Below the pieces are notes generated by a model that did no database searches, had not been told where the DNA came from, and saw only the letters and a list, made by a program, of their open reading frames with translations. Source: Oscillospiraceae bacterium (GTDB lineage: Bacteria; Bacillota; Clostridia; Oscillospirales; Acutalibacteraceae). Taken from it: a stretch of DNA of 64,000 nt. A program made the translations under genes and the position numbers. The stretch is from positions 1 to 64,000 of the forward strand of contig SVPZ01000009.1 of the NCBI GenBank assembly GCA_015065605.1, given 5' to 3'. Of this stretch, positions 17,626 through 26,088 are shown one piece after another. Positions within the stretch are counted from its first letter, which is position 1. Each line of letters starts with the position of its first letter.

Positions 17626-18468
17626 ATGAAAAAGTATGAGGAAGAACTTGCGCCGGTCAAATACGGAGCGAATGCCATAAGAACCGCATCGTATAAAATA
17701 GGAAAAGGTCAAAATGCTATTCCAATGCACTGGCACGACCGAATGGAGCTAATATATCTTAAAAGCGGCAAACTGAAAATTGGATATGAAGAAAATATTC
17801 AAGTTTTACATAGCGGCGAAATATATATAATTCCGCCAAAAACACCCCATTGGGCAATGTGTTTAAGTGAAAAAGCCTACTGGGACGTTTTAATGTTTGA
17901 TATTCGCTATTTTTATAACACCGTACCCTTAAGTTGTGACATACTTCCCACTATTTTCGACGGCAGAGCAAAATTCAAAATGTCTTTAAAAAGTGACGAA
18001 ACGGCAGAATGCTACCAAAGACTAATAGAAGCCGCAAACAAAAACACCTTTGAAAGCGTTGCGCTTATTTACCGTTTAATTGATTTGCTATTTAAAAATG
18101 CACTTCTGGAAGTGCGGGAAAACGTAACTAAAGGTAAATACGTAATAGAAGAAGCGCTGGAATTTATTAAAGAAAATTTAGATAAAGATCTTAATACAAA
18201 ATTTCTAGCAGAGAAGTTTAACTATTCCGAAGAGCATTTTTGCCGTCTTTTTAAAGAGTCAACCAAAGTCACCCCTACCAACTATATAAAAATAAACCGT
18301 CTGAATAAAGCGGTTAATTTGCTTAGCACCAATAATTACAGTGTAAGCGAGGTTTCAGGCCTTTGCGGTTTTAACGAGCCCAATTATTTTACCCGTTGCT
18401 TTAAAGCCCACTTCGGTAAATCGCCTACGGAGTATAAGAAGATAGAAAAGGCTGAAAAAATAGTGTGA
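17626..18468 (+). CDS. AraC family transcriptional regulator
   Basis: A 280-residue regulator with an N-terminal cupin (MHWHDRMELIYLKSGKLKI; IYIIPPKTPHWAM, giving the usual His-rich sugar pocket) and a C-terminal double helix-turn-helix (LNTKFLAEKFNYSEEHFCRLF; YSVSEVSGLCGFNEPNYFTRC, ending GKSPTEYKK). It is divergent from the Gfo/Idh oxidoreductase and very probably controls it. Start ATG 17626 has a modest GGTGA site upstream. Confidence 0.9.
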   Translation: MKKYEEELAPVKYGANAIRTASYKIGKGQNAIPMHWHDRMELIYLKSGKLKIGYEENIQVLHSGEIYIIPPKTPHWAMCLSEKAYWDVLMFDIRYFYNTVPLSCDILPTIFDGRAKFKMSLKSDETAECYQRLIEAANKNTFESVALIYRLIDLLFKNALLEVRENVTKGKYVIEEALEFIKENLDKDLNTKFLAEKFNYSEEHFCRLFKESTKVTPTNYIKINRLNKAVNLLSTNNYSVSEVSGLCGFNEPNYFTRCFKAHFGKSPTEYKKIEKAEKIV

Positions 18469-18497
18469 TTACAGTTTATTGTATTAGGTAAAAGAAA

Positions 18498-18944
18498 ATG
18501 AGAATAACGGAAATTACGGAAAATAAAAAACAGTATCTGAACCTTTTGCTGCTTGCAGACGAGCAGGAGGATATGATAGACCGCTACCTTACGAGAGGAA
18601 GAATGTTCATCCTTACGGACGGTATAGTTAAGGCAGAATGTGTTGTAACCGATGAGGGAGAAGGCGTATTGGAAATAAAAAATATTGCTACACATCCCCG
18701 TTATCAGCGAAAAGGTTATGGCAGGGCTTTGATAGATTTTATAATTAAGGAATTTGCAGGTCGTTATAAAACCTTGAGGGTGGGCACGGGAGAAAGTCCG
18801 CTAACACTGCCTTTTTATGAAAAGTGCGGTTTTGTACGTGCATTTACGGTAAAAAACTTTTTTACCGATAATTATGACCATACCATATATGAAGACGGCG
18901 TTCAGCTTGTTGATATGATATATTTGGAACGCGCCTTTGCATAA
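18498..18944 (+). CDS. GNAT family N-acetyltransferase
   Basis: A 148-residue GCN5-type acetyltransferase. The acetyl-CoA loop is HPRYQRKGYGRAL (R/Q-x-x-G-x-G/A pattern), preceded by strand VLEIKNIAT and followed by FYEKCGFVRAFTVKNFF. It should acetylate a small-molecule or protein amine in the cytoplasm. It begins 29 bases after the AraC gene and precedes the choloylglycine hydrolase. Substrate unknown. Confidence 0.88.
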   Translation: MRITEITENKKQYLNLLLLADEQEDMIDRYLTRGRMFILTDGIVKAECVVTDEGEGVLEIKNIATHPRYQRKGYGRALIDFIIKEFAGRYKTLRVGTGESPLTLPFYEKCGFVRAFTVKNFFTDNYDHTIYEDGVQLVDMIYLERAFA

Positions 18945-18985
18945 ATAAAGAAAAAATTGCCCAAAATATTTTTGGGTGATTTTTT

Positions 18986-19951
18986 ATGTGTACTGCTATG
19001 ACCTTTAATGCCGACAGTTTATATTTCGGCAGAACCTTAGATTACGATTTTCCTTTTGATAATCAGATTATAATTCTTCCGAGAAATTACGAGCTCAATT
19101 TTACGGGCTCGTTAAGTGTAAAAAACCACAGTGCAATTATGGGAAACGGAATTATTGTTGACGGTTATCCCTTGCTGTTTGAGGGTGTAAACGAAAGCGG
19201 ACTCTGCGTTGCGGCGCTTAATTTTTCGAGCAACGCCGTTTACGATAAACCTCAGGACAACAAAGAAAATATCGCGAGCTTTGAATTTATAACCTATATT
19301 CTTTCAACCTGTATTTCGGTAAGCGGAGCCCATACGAAACTGCTGGGCGCAAATATTACCGACAAAGCCTTCAGCGATAAAATTCCGACCTCGCCTCTGC
19401 ATTTTATTATAGCCGATAAAAAGGGGTGTATAACGGTGGAAAGCACCAAGGAGGGACTAAAGATTTTTGAAAATCCCGTAGGTGTGCTGACCAATGACCC
19501 TGCCTTTGATATTCAGCTTTTCTCTCTTAATAATTATACGAATTTATCCTGTTATAATCCGCAGAATAAGGTGTTTGGTTCTTTTGAGGCAAAAAGCTTT
19601 TCGAGAGGTATGGGCGCTCTCGGACTTCCGGGAGATTATTCCTCTAATTCCCGTTTTGTAAGAACAGCCTTTATTAAAAATCACCTTTCCTTAAAGGAGG
19701 ATAACGTGGCGCAGTTCTTTTCTGCGCTTAACAGCGTGACTATCCCGTCGGGAACGGTAATAACCGAAAACGGTAAGGAGCAGGAAACACAGTACGTCTG
19801 CTGTATAGACGCTTCCCGCCTTATTTATTATTACGTAACAAAAGAAAACCGTCAGATTAGCGCAGTAGCCTTGCAAAACGAAAATCTTGACGGTGAAGGT
19901 ATGGTGTCCTATCCATTTATAAAAAGGCAACAAATAAACCGACAAAACTAG
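18986..19951 (+). CDS. Choloylglycine hydrolase family (bile salt hydrolase / penicillin V acylase)
   Basis: A 321-residue Ntn-hydrolase. Met1 removal would expose the nucleophile Cys2, and the six catalytic-site residues of the family are present at Cys2, Arg16, Asp19 (FGRTLDYDF), Asn79 (AALNFSSNAVY), Asn170 (VLTNDP) and Arg223 (PGDYSSNSRFVR). It has no signal peptide. The family deconjugates glycine- or taurine-linked bile acids or cleaves penicillin V and acyl-homoserine lactones. The gut-type genome context makes bile salt hydrolysis the first guess, but sequence alone does not separate BSH from PVA. The stop codon forms the loop of the downstream terminator. Confidence 0.9.
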   Translation: MCTAMTFNADSLYFGRTLDYDFPFDNQIIILPRNYELNFTGSLSVKNHSAIMGNGIIVDGYPLLFEGVNESGLCVAALNFSSNAVYDKPQDNKENIASFEFITYILSTCISVSGAHTKLLGANITDKAFSDKIPTSPLHFIIADKKGCITVESTKEGLKIFENPVGVLTNDPAFDIQLFSLNNYTNLSCYNPQNKVFGSFEAKSFSRGMGALGLPGDYSSNSRFVRTAFIKNHLSLKEDNVAQFFSALNSVTIPSGTVITENGKEQETQYVCCIDASRLIYYYVTKENRQISAVALQNENLDGEGMVSYPFIKRQQINRQN

Positions 19952-19964
19952 GTTTTGTCGGTTT
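19936..19964. terminator. Terminator overlapping a stop codon
   Basis: A 13-bp stem AAACCGACAAAAC/GTTTTGTCGGTTT whose three-base loop is the TAG stop codon of the choloylglycine hydrolase gene. It separates this gene from convergent purC. Confidence 0.85.
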
Positions 19965-19972
19965 AAATTTAA

Positions 19973-20662
19973 TTACTTATTGATTTTAGCGAGAATCATA
20001 TTAGCGCAATCGATCTGATTGGGGATGTTGCCGTTTTCATCTCTTATTCTCCAGATGTCAGGAGTGATTTCGTCAGCAACGAAGATCTTGCCGCTTTCAT
20101 CGTAACCAACTTCGATTTTGAAGTCGATAAGCTTTAGGTTCATAGAAGCAAGTTCAACCTTTAATACTTCGCCAACCTTCTTAACGATGTCGATAGCTTC
20201 TTCATACTGACCGGGGAGAAGGATACCCTTCATAAGACAAATTCTTTCGCTGATAAGGGGATCGCCCTGCTCGTCATCCTTTAAGGTAACCTCAGCGTAA
20301 GGAGGATCGAAAACAATGCCTTCGGGAAGAGTGAAACGACGGCACATACTGCCTGCGGTTTCATAACGTACGATAAATTCAAGTCTGGGAACGGTAAGGT
20401 TTCTAACCTTCATAAGACCCTTCTCGATGTCAGAACCGAGGTAATGGGTGGGGATGCCGTTTTTCTCCATAAGCTCGAAGAAGTAAGCGCTAACTGCAAG
20501 ACCAACCTTGCCTTTACCCTCAACGCTTCCGCCTACGGTGTTGCTGCCGGGGTCGAATACGCCGTTTTCACCTGTTGCGCTATCCTTAAAGAAAAGATGA
20601 ACGATACCGGTTTCTTCGTCTAACATTACGTTTTTAGTTTTGCCTTCATAAAGCTGTTTCAT
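19973..20662 (-). CDS. purC: Phosphoribosylaminoimidazole-succinocarboxamide synthase
   Basis: A 229-residue SAICAR synthetase that ligates aspartate to CAIR in de novo purine synthesis. Recognisable blocks are LYEGKTKNV at the start (ATP loop), FKDSATGENGVFDPGSNTVGGSVEGKG, PRLEFIVRYETAGS, LIDFKIEVGYDESG and VADEITPDIWRIRD. Length is normal. It is a stand-alone gene with an AAAGGAGT Shine-Dalgarno and its own promoter, not in a pur operon; no purine riboswitch was seen upstream. Confidence 0.96.
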   Translation of the reverse strand: MKQLYEGKTKNVMLDEETGIVHLFFKDSATGENGVFDPGSNTVGGSVEGKGKVGLAVSAYFFELMEKNGIPTHYLGSDIEKGLMKVRNLTVPRLEFIVRYETAGSMCRRFTLPEGIVFDPPYAEVTLKDDEQGDPLISERICLMKGILLPGQYEEAIDIVKKVGEVLKVELASMNLKLIDFKIEVGYDESGKIFVADEITPDIWRIRDENGNIPNQIDCANMILAKINK

Positions 20663-20706
20663 TTGTCATTACTCCTTTAATTTTTGAGTACAAAATTTAC
20701 TTTTTT

Positions 20707-20736
20707 AGTATAACACAGGAAAATATACTTTGTAAA
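20707..20736 (-). promoter_or_regulatory. purC promoter
   Basis: On the minus strand TTTACA (20731-20736), 18-bp spacer, TATACT (20707-20712), about 45 bases before the purC start. Confidence 0.65.
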
Positions 20737-20804
20737 TAAAAAATTATTGTCAGAATATAAAAATCGCAAAAAAACTAAAAATGTTTTTTTGAAAAGGCAT
20801 TTTT

Positions 20805-21494
20805 TTAGTCATTTTTTTGGTCTAAAATGCTGACGTTTTCTTTTAAGTTTTTCTTTTCGCGTCTGCGTTTTTCTTCTTCGGCTCTCGGGTCGTAATTTTT
20901 TAAGAATTCTTCCCACTCTTCTTCGTTTATATCTTCGCGTTTATAGGTTTCGTAAATACGGCTTACCATATTGTTGTAAGCGATTTTCAGTCTATATTGT
21001 TGACGGAATTTTATAATAAGCATCCAGACTATAAAGAAAAGAGAAAGGGCGAGAGGAACAAAGTGACGCCACCAGAAAGCAGTGTTAATACCTACGTTAA
21101 ATTCTGCAGTATTACGGGAAGCTCTTATAAGGAAGGAAACTGCAACCGAACCGCTGGAAACAAGCAGAACCGCTGAAACTATTTCCTGTTTCCATTTTAT
21201 AATTACGGCGCAAATAAGCCAGAAAACCGAACAAATCAGTACCGTTATAATGCTTGACTTTACTGCTTTGATATCGGAAAAACTTTCTATTTTAATATTG
21301 AGTCTGGCTAATTCAGTTATTTTGAAATGACGGGACAGACAGTAGAAAAAGCCCATAAGCGCAGAAAGGCATAAAGACAGCACGTATAAAATTTTCAGCC
21401 ACTTATAAAGAAGACCGTCGGTTTTTGCGTAAAATACCGCCGCGCGTTTTTCAGCCGCTTCTACACGGTCAACTATATTTTTTATGTATTTCAT
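20805..21494 (-). CDS. Uncharacterised membrane protein with four TM segments
   Basis: About 229 residues. A short basic, coiled N-terminus (MKYIKNIVDRVEAAEKRAA) is followed by four hydrophobic segments (around ILYVLSLCLSALMGFFY, ITVLICSVFWLICAVII, IVSAVLLVSSGSVAVSFLI and LALSLFFIVWMLII) and a charged tail (NEEEWEEFLKNYDPRAEEEKRR) in the cytoplasm. I place the start at ATG 21494 after GGTGATG; the upstream GTG at 21521 overlaps a -10-like box (ATTGTA on plus, 21512-21517) and cannot be used. No function is recognised. It is divergent from trmL. Confidence 0.7.
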   Translation of the reverse strand: MKYIKNIVDRVEAAEKRAAVFYAKTDGLLYKWLKILYVLSLCLSALMGFFYCLSRHFKITELARLNIKIESFSDIKAVKSSIITVLICSVFWLICAVIIKWKQEIVSAVLLVSSGSVAVSFLIRASRNTAEFNVGINTAFWWRHFVPLALSLFFIVWMLIIKFRQQYRLKIAYNNMVSRIYETYKREDINEEEWEEFLKNYDPRAEEEKRRREKKNLKENVSILDQKND

Positions 21495-21534
21495 TTTCAT
21501 CACCGTTTTATATTGTACCACAACTACTTATCTA

Positions 21535-21564
21535 TTGACAAGAGTGTTTTATAAAATGTATAAT
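21535..21564 (+). promoter_or_regulatory. trmL promoter
   Basis: TTGACA (21535-21540), 18-bp spacer, TATAAT (21559-21564), both perfect consensus boxes for sigma-A. Transcription would start about 21571, very close to the AAAGGTG ribosome site (21568-21574). Confidence 0.8.
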
Positions 21565-21580
21565 AGCAAAGGTGATAATT

Positions 21581-22090
21581 ATGGCAAAAATAAACATTGT
21601 GATGGTAGAACCCGAAATACCTCAGAATACGGGAAACGTAGCAAGAACCTGCGCGGCTACGGGCGCTTCGCTTCATCTTGTAGGGCCGATGGGCTTTACC
21701 ATTGATGATAAAAAGCTTAAACGCGCGGGACTTGATTATTGGGATTTTCTCGATATTACCTATTATAATAATATTGATGAATTTTTCGCTAAAAATCCCG
21801 ATGGCGAATTTGTTTACTTTACCACAAAGGCGCAACAAAACCACAGTGACAGAAAATACTCCGATAACTGTTACCTAATGTTCGGAAAAGAAACAAAGGG
21901 ACTTCCCGAAGAACTTCTCATAAAAAATCCCGAACGATGCGCCAGAATACCTATGGCTACCGATATAAGAAGTCTTAATCTTTCAAACAGCGTTGCAATA
22001 GGCGTTTACGAGGTGCTTCGTCAATGGGGTTATCCCGAGCTTGAGGGAGCAGGGAATTTGCATAATTATAAATGGGAAGAGGTGCTTTAA
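21581..22090 (+). CDS. trmL: tRNA (cytidine(34)-2'-O)-methyltransferase, SPOUT family
   Basis: A 169-residue SPOUT methyltransferase that methylates the wobble ribose of tRNA-Leu. Motifs: PEIPQNTGNVARTCAATG at the N-terminus, LVGPMGF, MFGKETKGLPEELL and the trefoil-knot SAM site IPMATDIRSLNLSNSVAIG. Start ATG 21581 is chosen over the GTG at 21572, which is part of the ribosome-binding region. It overlaps the next gene by one base (TAATG). Confidence 0.93.
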   Translation: MAKINIVMVEPEIPQNTGNVARTCAATGASLHLVGPMGFTIDDKKLKRAGLDYWDFLDITYYNNIDEFFAKNPDGEFVYFTTKAQQNHSDRKYSDNCYLMFGKETKGLPEELLIKNPERCARIPMATDIRSLNLSNSVAIGVYEVLRQWGYPELEGAGNLHNYKWEEVL

Positions 22091-22317
22091 TGGGCGATAA
22101 AGTGATGAAGGGTGTAAAGCTCGGCAAATACCGCCATTTTAAAGGAAATTTATACGAAGTGCTTTTTGTGGGTTACGACAGTGAAACTACCGAGGAAGTG
22201 GTTATTTATAAAGCCCTTTACGGTGAAAATGAAATTTGGGTAAGACCTAAGAAAATGTTCCTTGAAAAGATAGTAAGAGATGGCAAAGAAATAGACAGAT
22301 TTGAATATATAGGCTAA
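22090..22317 (+). CDS. DUF1653 domain protein
   Basis: A 75-residue single-domain protein with KLGKYRHFKGNLYEVL, VVIYKALYGENEIWVRP and a C-terminal EKI block, as in DUF1653 family proteins. These small beta-barrel-like proteins have no established function. The start ATG 22090 overlaps the trmL stop, so translation is coupled. An AAGAGGTG site lies inside trmL. Confidence 0.85.
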   Translation: MGDKVMKGVKLGKYRHFKGNLYEVLFVGYDSETTEEVVIYKALYGENEIWVRPKKMFLEKIVRDGKEIDRFEYIG

Positions 22318-22378
22318 CTGCACAGTTTTACATTTATATAGTGCTTTTAAATTTGTTATATTTTTGACAAAATAAATA

Positions 22379-22407
22379 TTGAAAAAAACTATAAAAAGTG
22401 GTAGAAT
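22379..22407 (+). promoter_or_regulatory. Glycolytic operon promoter
   Basis: TTGAAA (22379-22384), 17-bp spacer, TAGAAT (22402-22407) with an extended TG at 22399-22400. It is 40 bases before pgk, which has an AAAGGAAG ribosome site. Confidence 0.7.
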
Positions 22408-22446
22408 AATTTTGTATGAAAAAACATCCCGAAAGGAAGTAATGAA

Positions 22447-23658
22447 ATGAACGCATTAAACAAAAAAACAGTAGATGACATTAATGTAAAAGGCAAAAAG
22501 GTACTCGTTCGTTGCGACTTTAACGTTCCGCTTAAAAACGGCGTTATCACCGACGAAAACCGTATCAATGCCGCACTCCCTACCATTCAGAAGTTAATTA
22601 ACGACGGCGGTAAGGTTATCCTTTGTTCTCACCTTGGCAAACCGAAGGGCGAACCCAAGCCTGAACTTAGCCTTGCTCCCGTAGCAGAAGCTCTTTCCAA
22701 GAAGCTTGGTAAAGAGGTTGTTTTCGCTGCTGACGACTGTGTTGTTGGCGAAAATGCAAAGGCTGCAGTTGAAGCTATGAAGGACGGCGACGTTGTTCTT
22801 CTCCAGAACACCCGCTATAGAGCAGAAGAAACCAAGAACGGCGAAGCATTCTCCAAAGAACTCGGCAGTCTTGCTGAAATTTTCGTAAACGATGCTTTCG
22901 GTACCGCTCACCGCGCACACTGCTCCACCGTTGGCGTTGTTGATTACGTTAAGGAAGCCGTTGCAGGTTACCTTATAGGTAAAGAACTTAAATATTTGGG
23001 CGCAGCTGTTGAAAATCCCGTTCGTCCCTTCGTTTGTATTTTAGGCGGCGCAAAGGTTGACAGTAAGCTTCCCGTTATCGAAAATCTTCTTACCAAGGCT
23101 GATACTCTTATCATCGGCGGCGGTATGTCCTACACCTTCCTTGCTGCTAAGGGCTTTGGCGTAGGTACTTCTCTTATTGATGAAACCAAAATTGATTACT
23201 GCCGTGATATGATGGCTAAGGCTGAAGAAAAGGGTGTTAAGATTCTTCTCCCCATCGACTGCACAGTAACTAAGGACTTCCCCGATCCTATCGATGCTCC
23301 CGTTGAAATAACCGTTGTTGATGCAGACAAGATTCCTGCTGATATGATGAGCCTTGATATCGGACCCAAGACCGCTGAGCTTTATGCAGAAGAAGTTAAG
23401 AATGCTAAGACTGTTGTTTGGAACGGACCTATGGGCGTATTTGAAAATCCCATTCTCGCAAAGGGTACCTTCGCAGTTGCTCAGGCTCTTGCTGATACCG
23501 ATGCAGTTACCGTTATCGGCGGTGGCGACTCCGCAGCAGCAGCCAACAACTTAGGCTTCGGCGATAAGATGACCCACATCTCTACCGGCGGCGGCGCTTC
23601 TCTTGAATTCCTCGAGGGTAAAGAACTTCCCGGTATCGCAGCAATGAACGATAAATAA
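22447..23658 (+). CDS. pgk: Phosphoglycerate kinase
   Basis: A 403-residue glycolytic kinase converting 1,3-bisphosphoglycerate and ADP to 3-phosphoglycerate and ATP. Diagnostic blocks are [11 protein letters not shown] (residues ~19-29), [52 protein letters not shown], and near the end [10 protein letters not shown] and GGGDSAAAA, with the terminal [14 protein letters not shown]. Length and motifs are complete. First gene of pgk-tpiA-gpmI. Codon use is strongly biased, as expected for a highly expressed gene. Confidence 0.98.
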   Translation: MNALNKKTVDDINVKGKKVLVRCDFNVPLKNGVITDENRINAALPTIQKLINDGGKVILCSHLGKPKGEPKPELSLAPVAEALSKKLGKEVVFAADDCVVGENAKAAVEAMKDGDVVLLQNTRYRAEETKNGEAFSKELGSLAEIFVNDAFGTAHRAHCSTVGVVDYVKEAVAGYLIGKELKYLGAAVENPVRPFVCILGGAKVDSKLPVIENLLTKADTLIIGGGMSYTFLAAKGFGVGTSLIDETKIDYCRDMMAKAEEKGVKILLPIDCTVTKDFPDPIDAPVEITVVDADKIPADMMSLDIGPKTAELYAEEVKNAKTVVWNGPMGVFENPILAKGTFAVAQALADTDAVTVIGGGDSAAAANNLGFGDKMTHISTGGGASLEFLEGKELPGIAAMNDK

Positions 23659-23718
23659 TAAATGATAAACGGGGCGGAGCTATCCGCCCTGCATTTTGCA
23701 TAAAAAGGAGTAATAATT

Positions 23719-24486
23719 ATGAATAAAGCTAAAAGAACTGCAGTTATCGCAGGTAACTGGAAAATGAACAAAACCCCCGCAGAAACTACTGCTCTTATCA
23801 ATGAAATGAAGCCCCTCGTAGCAGGTGCTGACTGCAAGGTTGTACTTTGCGTTCCCGCAATTGACATTCCTGCCGCAGTTGAAGCTGCAAAGGGCAGCAA
23901 TATCGAGATCGGCGCAGAAAACGTTCACTTTAAAGACAGTGGCGCTTATACCGGTGAAATTGCCGCTAATATGCTTGTTGAAGCAGGCGTTAAGTACGTT
24001 GTAATCGGTCACAGCGAAAGAAGACAGTATTTCGGTGAAACCGACCAGACCGTTAACCTTCGTACCCTTGCCGCTGTTAAAGCAGGTCTTACCGCTATCG
24101 TTTGCGTAGGTGAAACCCTTGAACAGAGAGAACTCGGCTACACCGAAACCCTTCTTAAGTTCCAGACCAAAATGGCTCTTACCAACGTAAGCGCAGAAGA
24201 CCTTAAGAATATCATCATTGCTTACGAACCCGTATGGGCTATCGGTACAGGTGTTACCGCTACCGCTGAGCAGGCTGACGAAGGCAATGGCTTTGTAAGA
24301 GAGGCTATTGCTGAGGTTTACGGCAAAGACGTAGCTGAAACCGTAACCGTACAGTACGGCGGTTCTATGAACGCTAAGAATGCTGACGAATTGGTTGCTA
24401 AGGTAAACGTTGACGGCGGTCTTATCGGCGGCGCTTCCCTTAAGGCAGAAGATTTCTCTGTAATCGTAAAGGCAGCAAGCAAGTAA
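23719..24486 (+). CDS. tpiA: Triosephosphate isomerase
   Basis: A 255-residue TIM barrel that interconverts dihydroxyacetone phosphate and glyceraldehyde 3-phosphate. Seen are AGNWKMNKT (catalytic Lys), VIGHSERRQYFGE (catalytic His), IIAYEPVWAIGTG (catalytic Glu and loop 6), and the phosphate-binding QYGGSMNAKN and GLIGGASL. Second gene of the glycolytic operon, 60 bases after pgk, with an AAAGGAG site. Confidence 0.98.
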   Translation: MNKAKRTAVIAGNWKMNKTPAETTALINEMKPLVAGADCKVVLCVPAIDIPAAVEAAKGSNIEIGAENVHFKDSGAYTGEIAANMLVEAGVKYVVIGHSERRQYFGETDQTVNLRTLAAVKAGLTAIVCVGETLEQRELGYTETLLKFQTKMALTNVSAEDLKNIIIAYEPVWAIGTGVTATAEQADEGNGFVREAIAEVYGKDVAETVTVQYGGSMNAKNADELVAKVNVDGGLIGGASLKAEDFSVIVKAASK

Positions 24487-24511
24487 TTAAAATTTTTCAA
24501 GAGGTATAAAA

Positions 24512-26026
24512 ATGAAAAAACCTGTTGTTTTATGTATAATGGACGGCTTCGGTATCAGCGAGAAAAAAGAAGGCAACGCTATTGAAGCTGCCGCTACCCC
24601 TAATCTTTCAAAGCTTTTCAGCGAAAACCCCTTTACCACTATCGGTGCTTCGGGTCTTGATGTTGGTCTTCCCGACGGACAGATGGGTAACAGTGAGGTT
24701 GGTCATACCAATATCGGCGCAGGCAGAGTTGTTTATCAGATGCTTGTTAAGATTTCAAAATCTATTAAAGACGGTAAGTTTTTCGACATTGAAGTTATGA
24801 AAAATGCTATGGAAAACTGTGTTAAAAACGGCACCGCTCTCCATATGATAGGTCTTCTTTCCGACGGCGGTGTGCATAGCCATATCGAGCATCTTTTCGG
24901 AATTTTGGAAATGGCTAAAAAGTACGGTCTTAAGAAGGTTTACGTTCACGCTCTTTTGGACGGCAGAGACGTTTCCACTACTTCGGGTGCAGGCTTTATC
25001 AGAGATTTAGAAGAAAAAATGAAAGAACTCGGCGTTGGTAAAATTGCTTCCGTAATGGGCAGATACTACGCTATGGACAGAGATTTTGCGTGGGATAGAG
25101 TTGAAAAGGCTTATGCCGCTATGGTTTACGGCGAGGGTGTAGAGGCACTTGATGCCGCAAAGGCTGTTGAAGATTCCTATGCAAACGGCGTAACCGACGA
25201 ATTCGTGCTTCCTACCGTTATAAATAAGGACGGTATGATTAATGCCGGCGACAGCGTTATTTCCTTTAACTTCCGTCCCGACAGAGCAAGACAGTTTACA
25301 CGCGCTTTCGTTGACCCCGATTTCGACGGCTTCGAGAGAAAGAAAGGCTATATGCCTTTAACCTACGTATGTATGACTCAGTACGACGAAACTATGCCTA
25401 ACGTAACCGTTGCATTCCCTCCCGAAGAATTAAAGATGACCTTCGGTGAGTATCTTGCAAGTAAAAATATGACACAGCTTCGTATTGCCGAAACTCAGAA
25501 ATACGCTCACGTTACCTTCTTCTTTAACGGCGGTGAAGAAAAGACCTTCGAGGGCGAAGACAGAATTCTTATTCAGTCGCCCGACGTTCCTACCTTTGAT
25601 TTACAGCCTGAAATGAGCGCTTATCCCGTTTGCGATGCAGTATGTGAGCAGATTTTAAGCGGCAAGTACGACGCAGTTATCTTAAACTTTGCCAACTGCG
25701 ATATGGTAGGTCATACAGGTGTGTTTGATGCCGCAGTTAAGGCTGTTGAAGCGGTTGATACCTGTGTTGGCAGAGTTGTTGAGGCAACAAACAAAATGGG
25801 CGGCGTAACCTTTATTACTGCCGACCACGGCAATGCTGACTGTATGATAGGCGAGGACGGAAATCCCTTTACTCCTCACACTACCAACCCTGTTCCTTTC
25901 TGTGTTGTAGGCTATGACTGTGAACTTAAAGAGGGCGGCAAGCTTGCCGATATTATCCCTTCAATGCTCACCGTTTTAGGTCTTCCCAAGCCTTCGGAAA
26001 TGGATGGCGAATCTCTTATTAAATAA
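24512..26026 (+). CDS. gpmI: 2,3-bisphosphoglycerate-independent phosphoglycerate mutase
   Basis: A 504-residue iPGM, an alkaline-phosphatase-fold enzyme using two manganese ions. The start has LCIMDGFGISE (metal Asp), then PDGQMGNSEVGHTNIGAGR containing the catalytic serine. Further blocks are LHMIGLLSDGGVHSH, HALLDGRDVSTTSG, FNFRPDRARQ, NFANCDMVGHTG and TADHGNADCM with the remaining metal ligands. Complete length. Last gene of the operon, followed by a strong terminator. Confidence 0.97.
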   Translation: MKKPVVLCIMDGFGISEKKEGNAIEAAATPNLSKLFSENPFTTIGASGLDVGLPDGQMGNSEVGHTNIGAGRVVYQMLVKISKSIKDGKFFDIEVMKNAMENCVKNGTALHMIGLLSDGGVHSHIEHLFGILEMAKKYGLKKVYVHALLDGRDVSTTSGAGFIRDLEEKMKELGVGKIASVMGRYYAMDRDFAWDRVEKAYAAMVYGEGVEALDAAKAVEDSYANGVTDEFVLPTVINKDGMINAGDSVISFNFRPDRARQFTRAFVDPDFDGFERKKGYMPLTYVCMTQYDETMPNVTVAFPPEELKMTFGEYLASKNMTQLRIAETQKYAHVTFFFNGGEEKTFEGEDRILIQSPDVPTFDLQPEMSAYPVCDAVCEQILSGKYDAVILNFANCDMVGHTGVFDAAVKAVEAVDTCVGRVVEATNKMGGVTFITADHGNADCMIGEDGNPFTPHTTNPVPFCVVGYDCELKEGGKLADIIPSMLTVLGLPKPSEMDGESLIK

Positions 26027-26044
26027 TTGATTTAAAACAATAAT

Positions 26045-26079
26045 AAATGCATCTTAAAGAAGTTCTTTAAGATGCATTT
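26045..26079. terminator. Terminator after gpmI
   Basis: A 16-bp perfect stem (ATGCATCTTAAAGA/TCTTTAAGATGCAT core) with a three-base loop and T-run. It also serves the convergent pseudokinase gene. Confidence 0.9.
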
Positions 26080-26088
26080 TTCTTTTTA

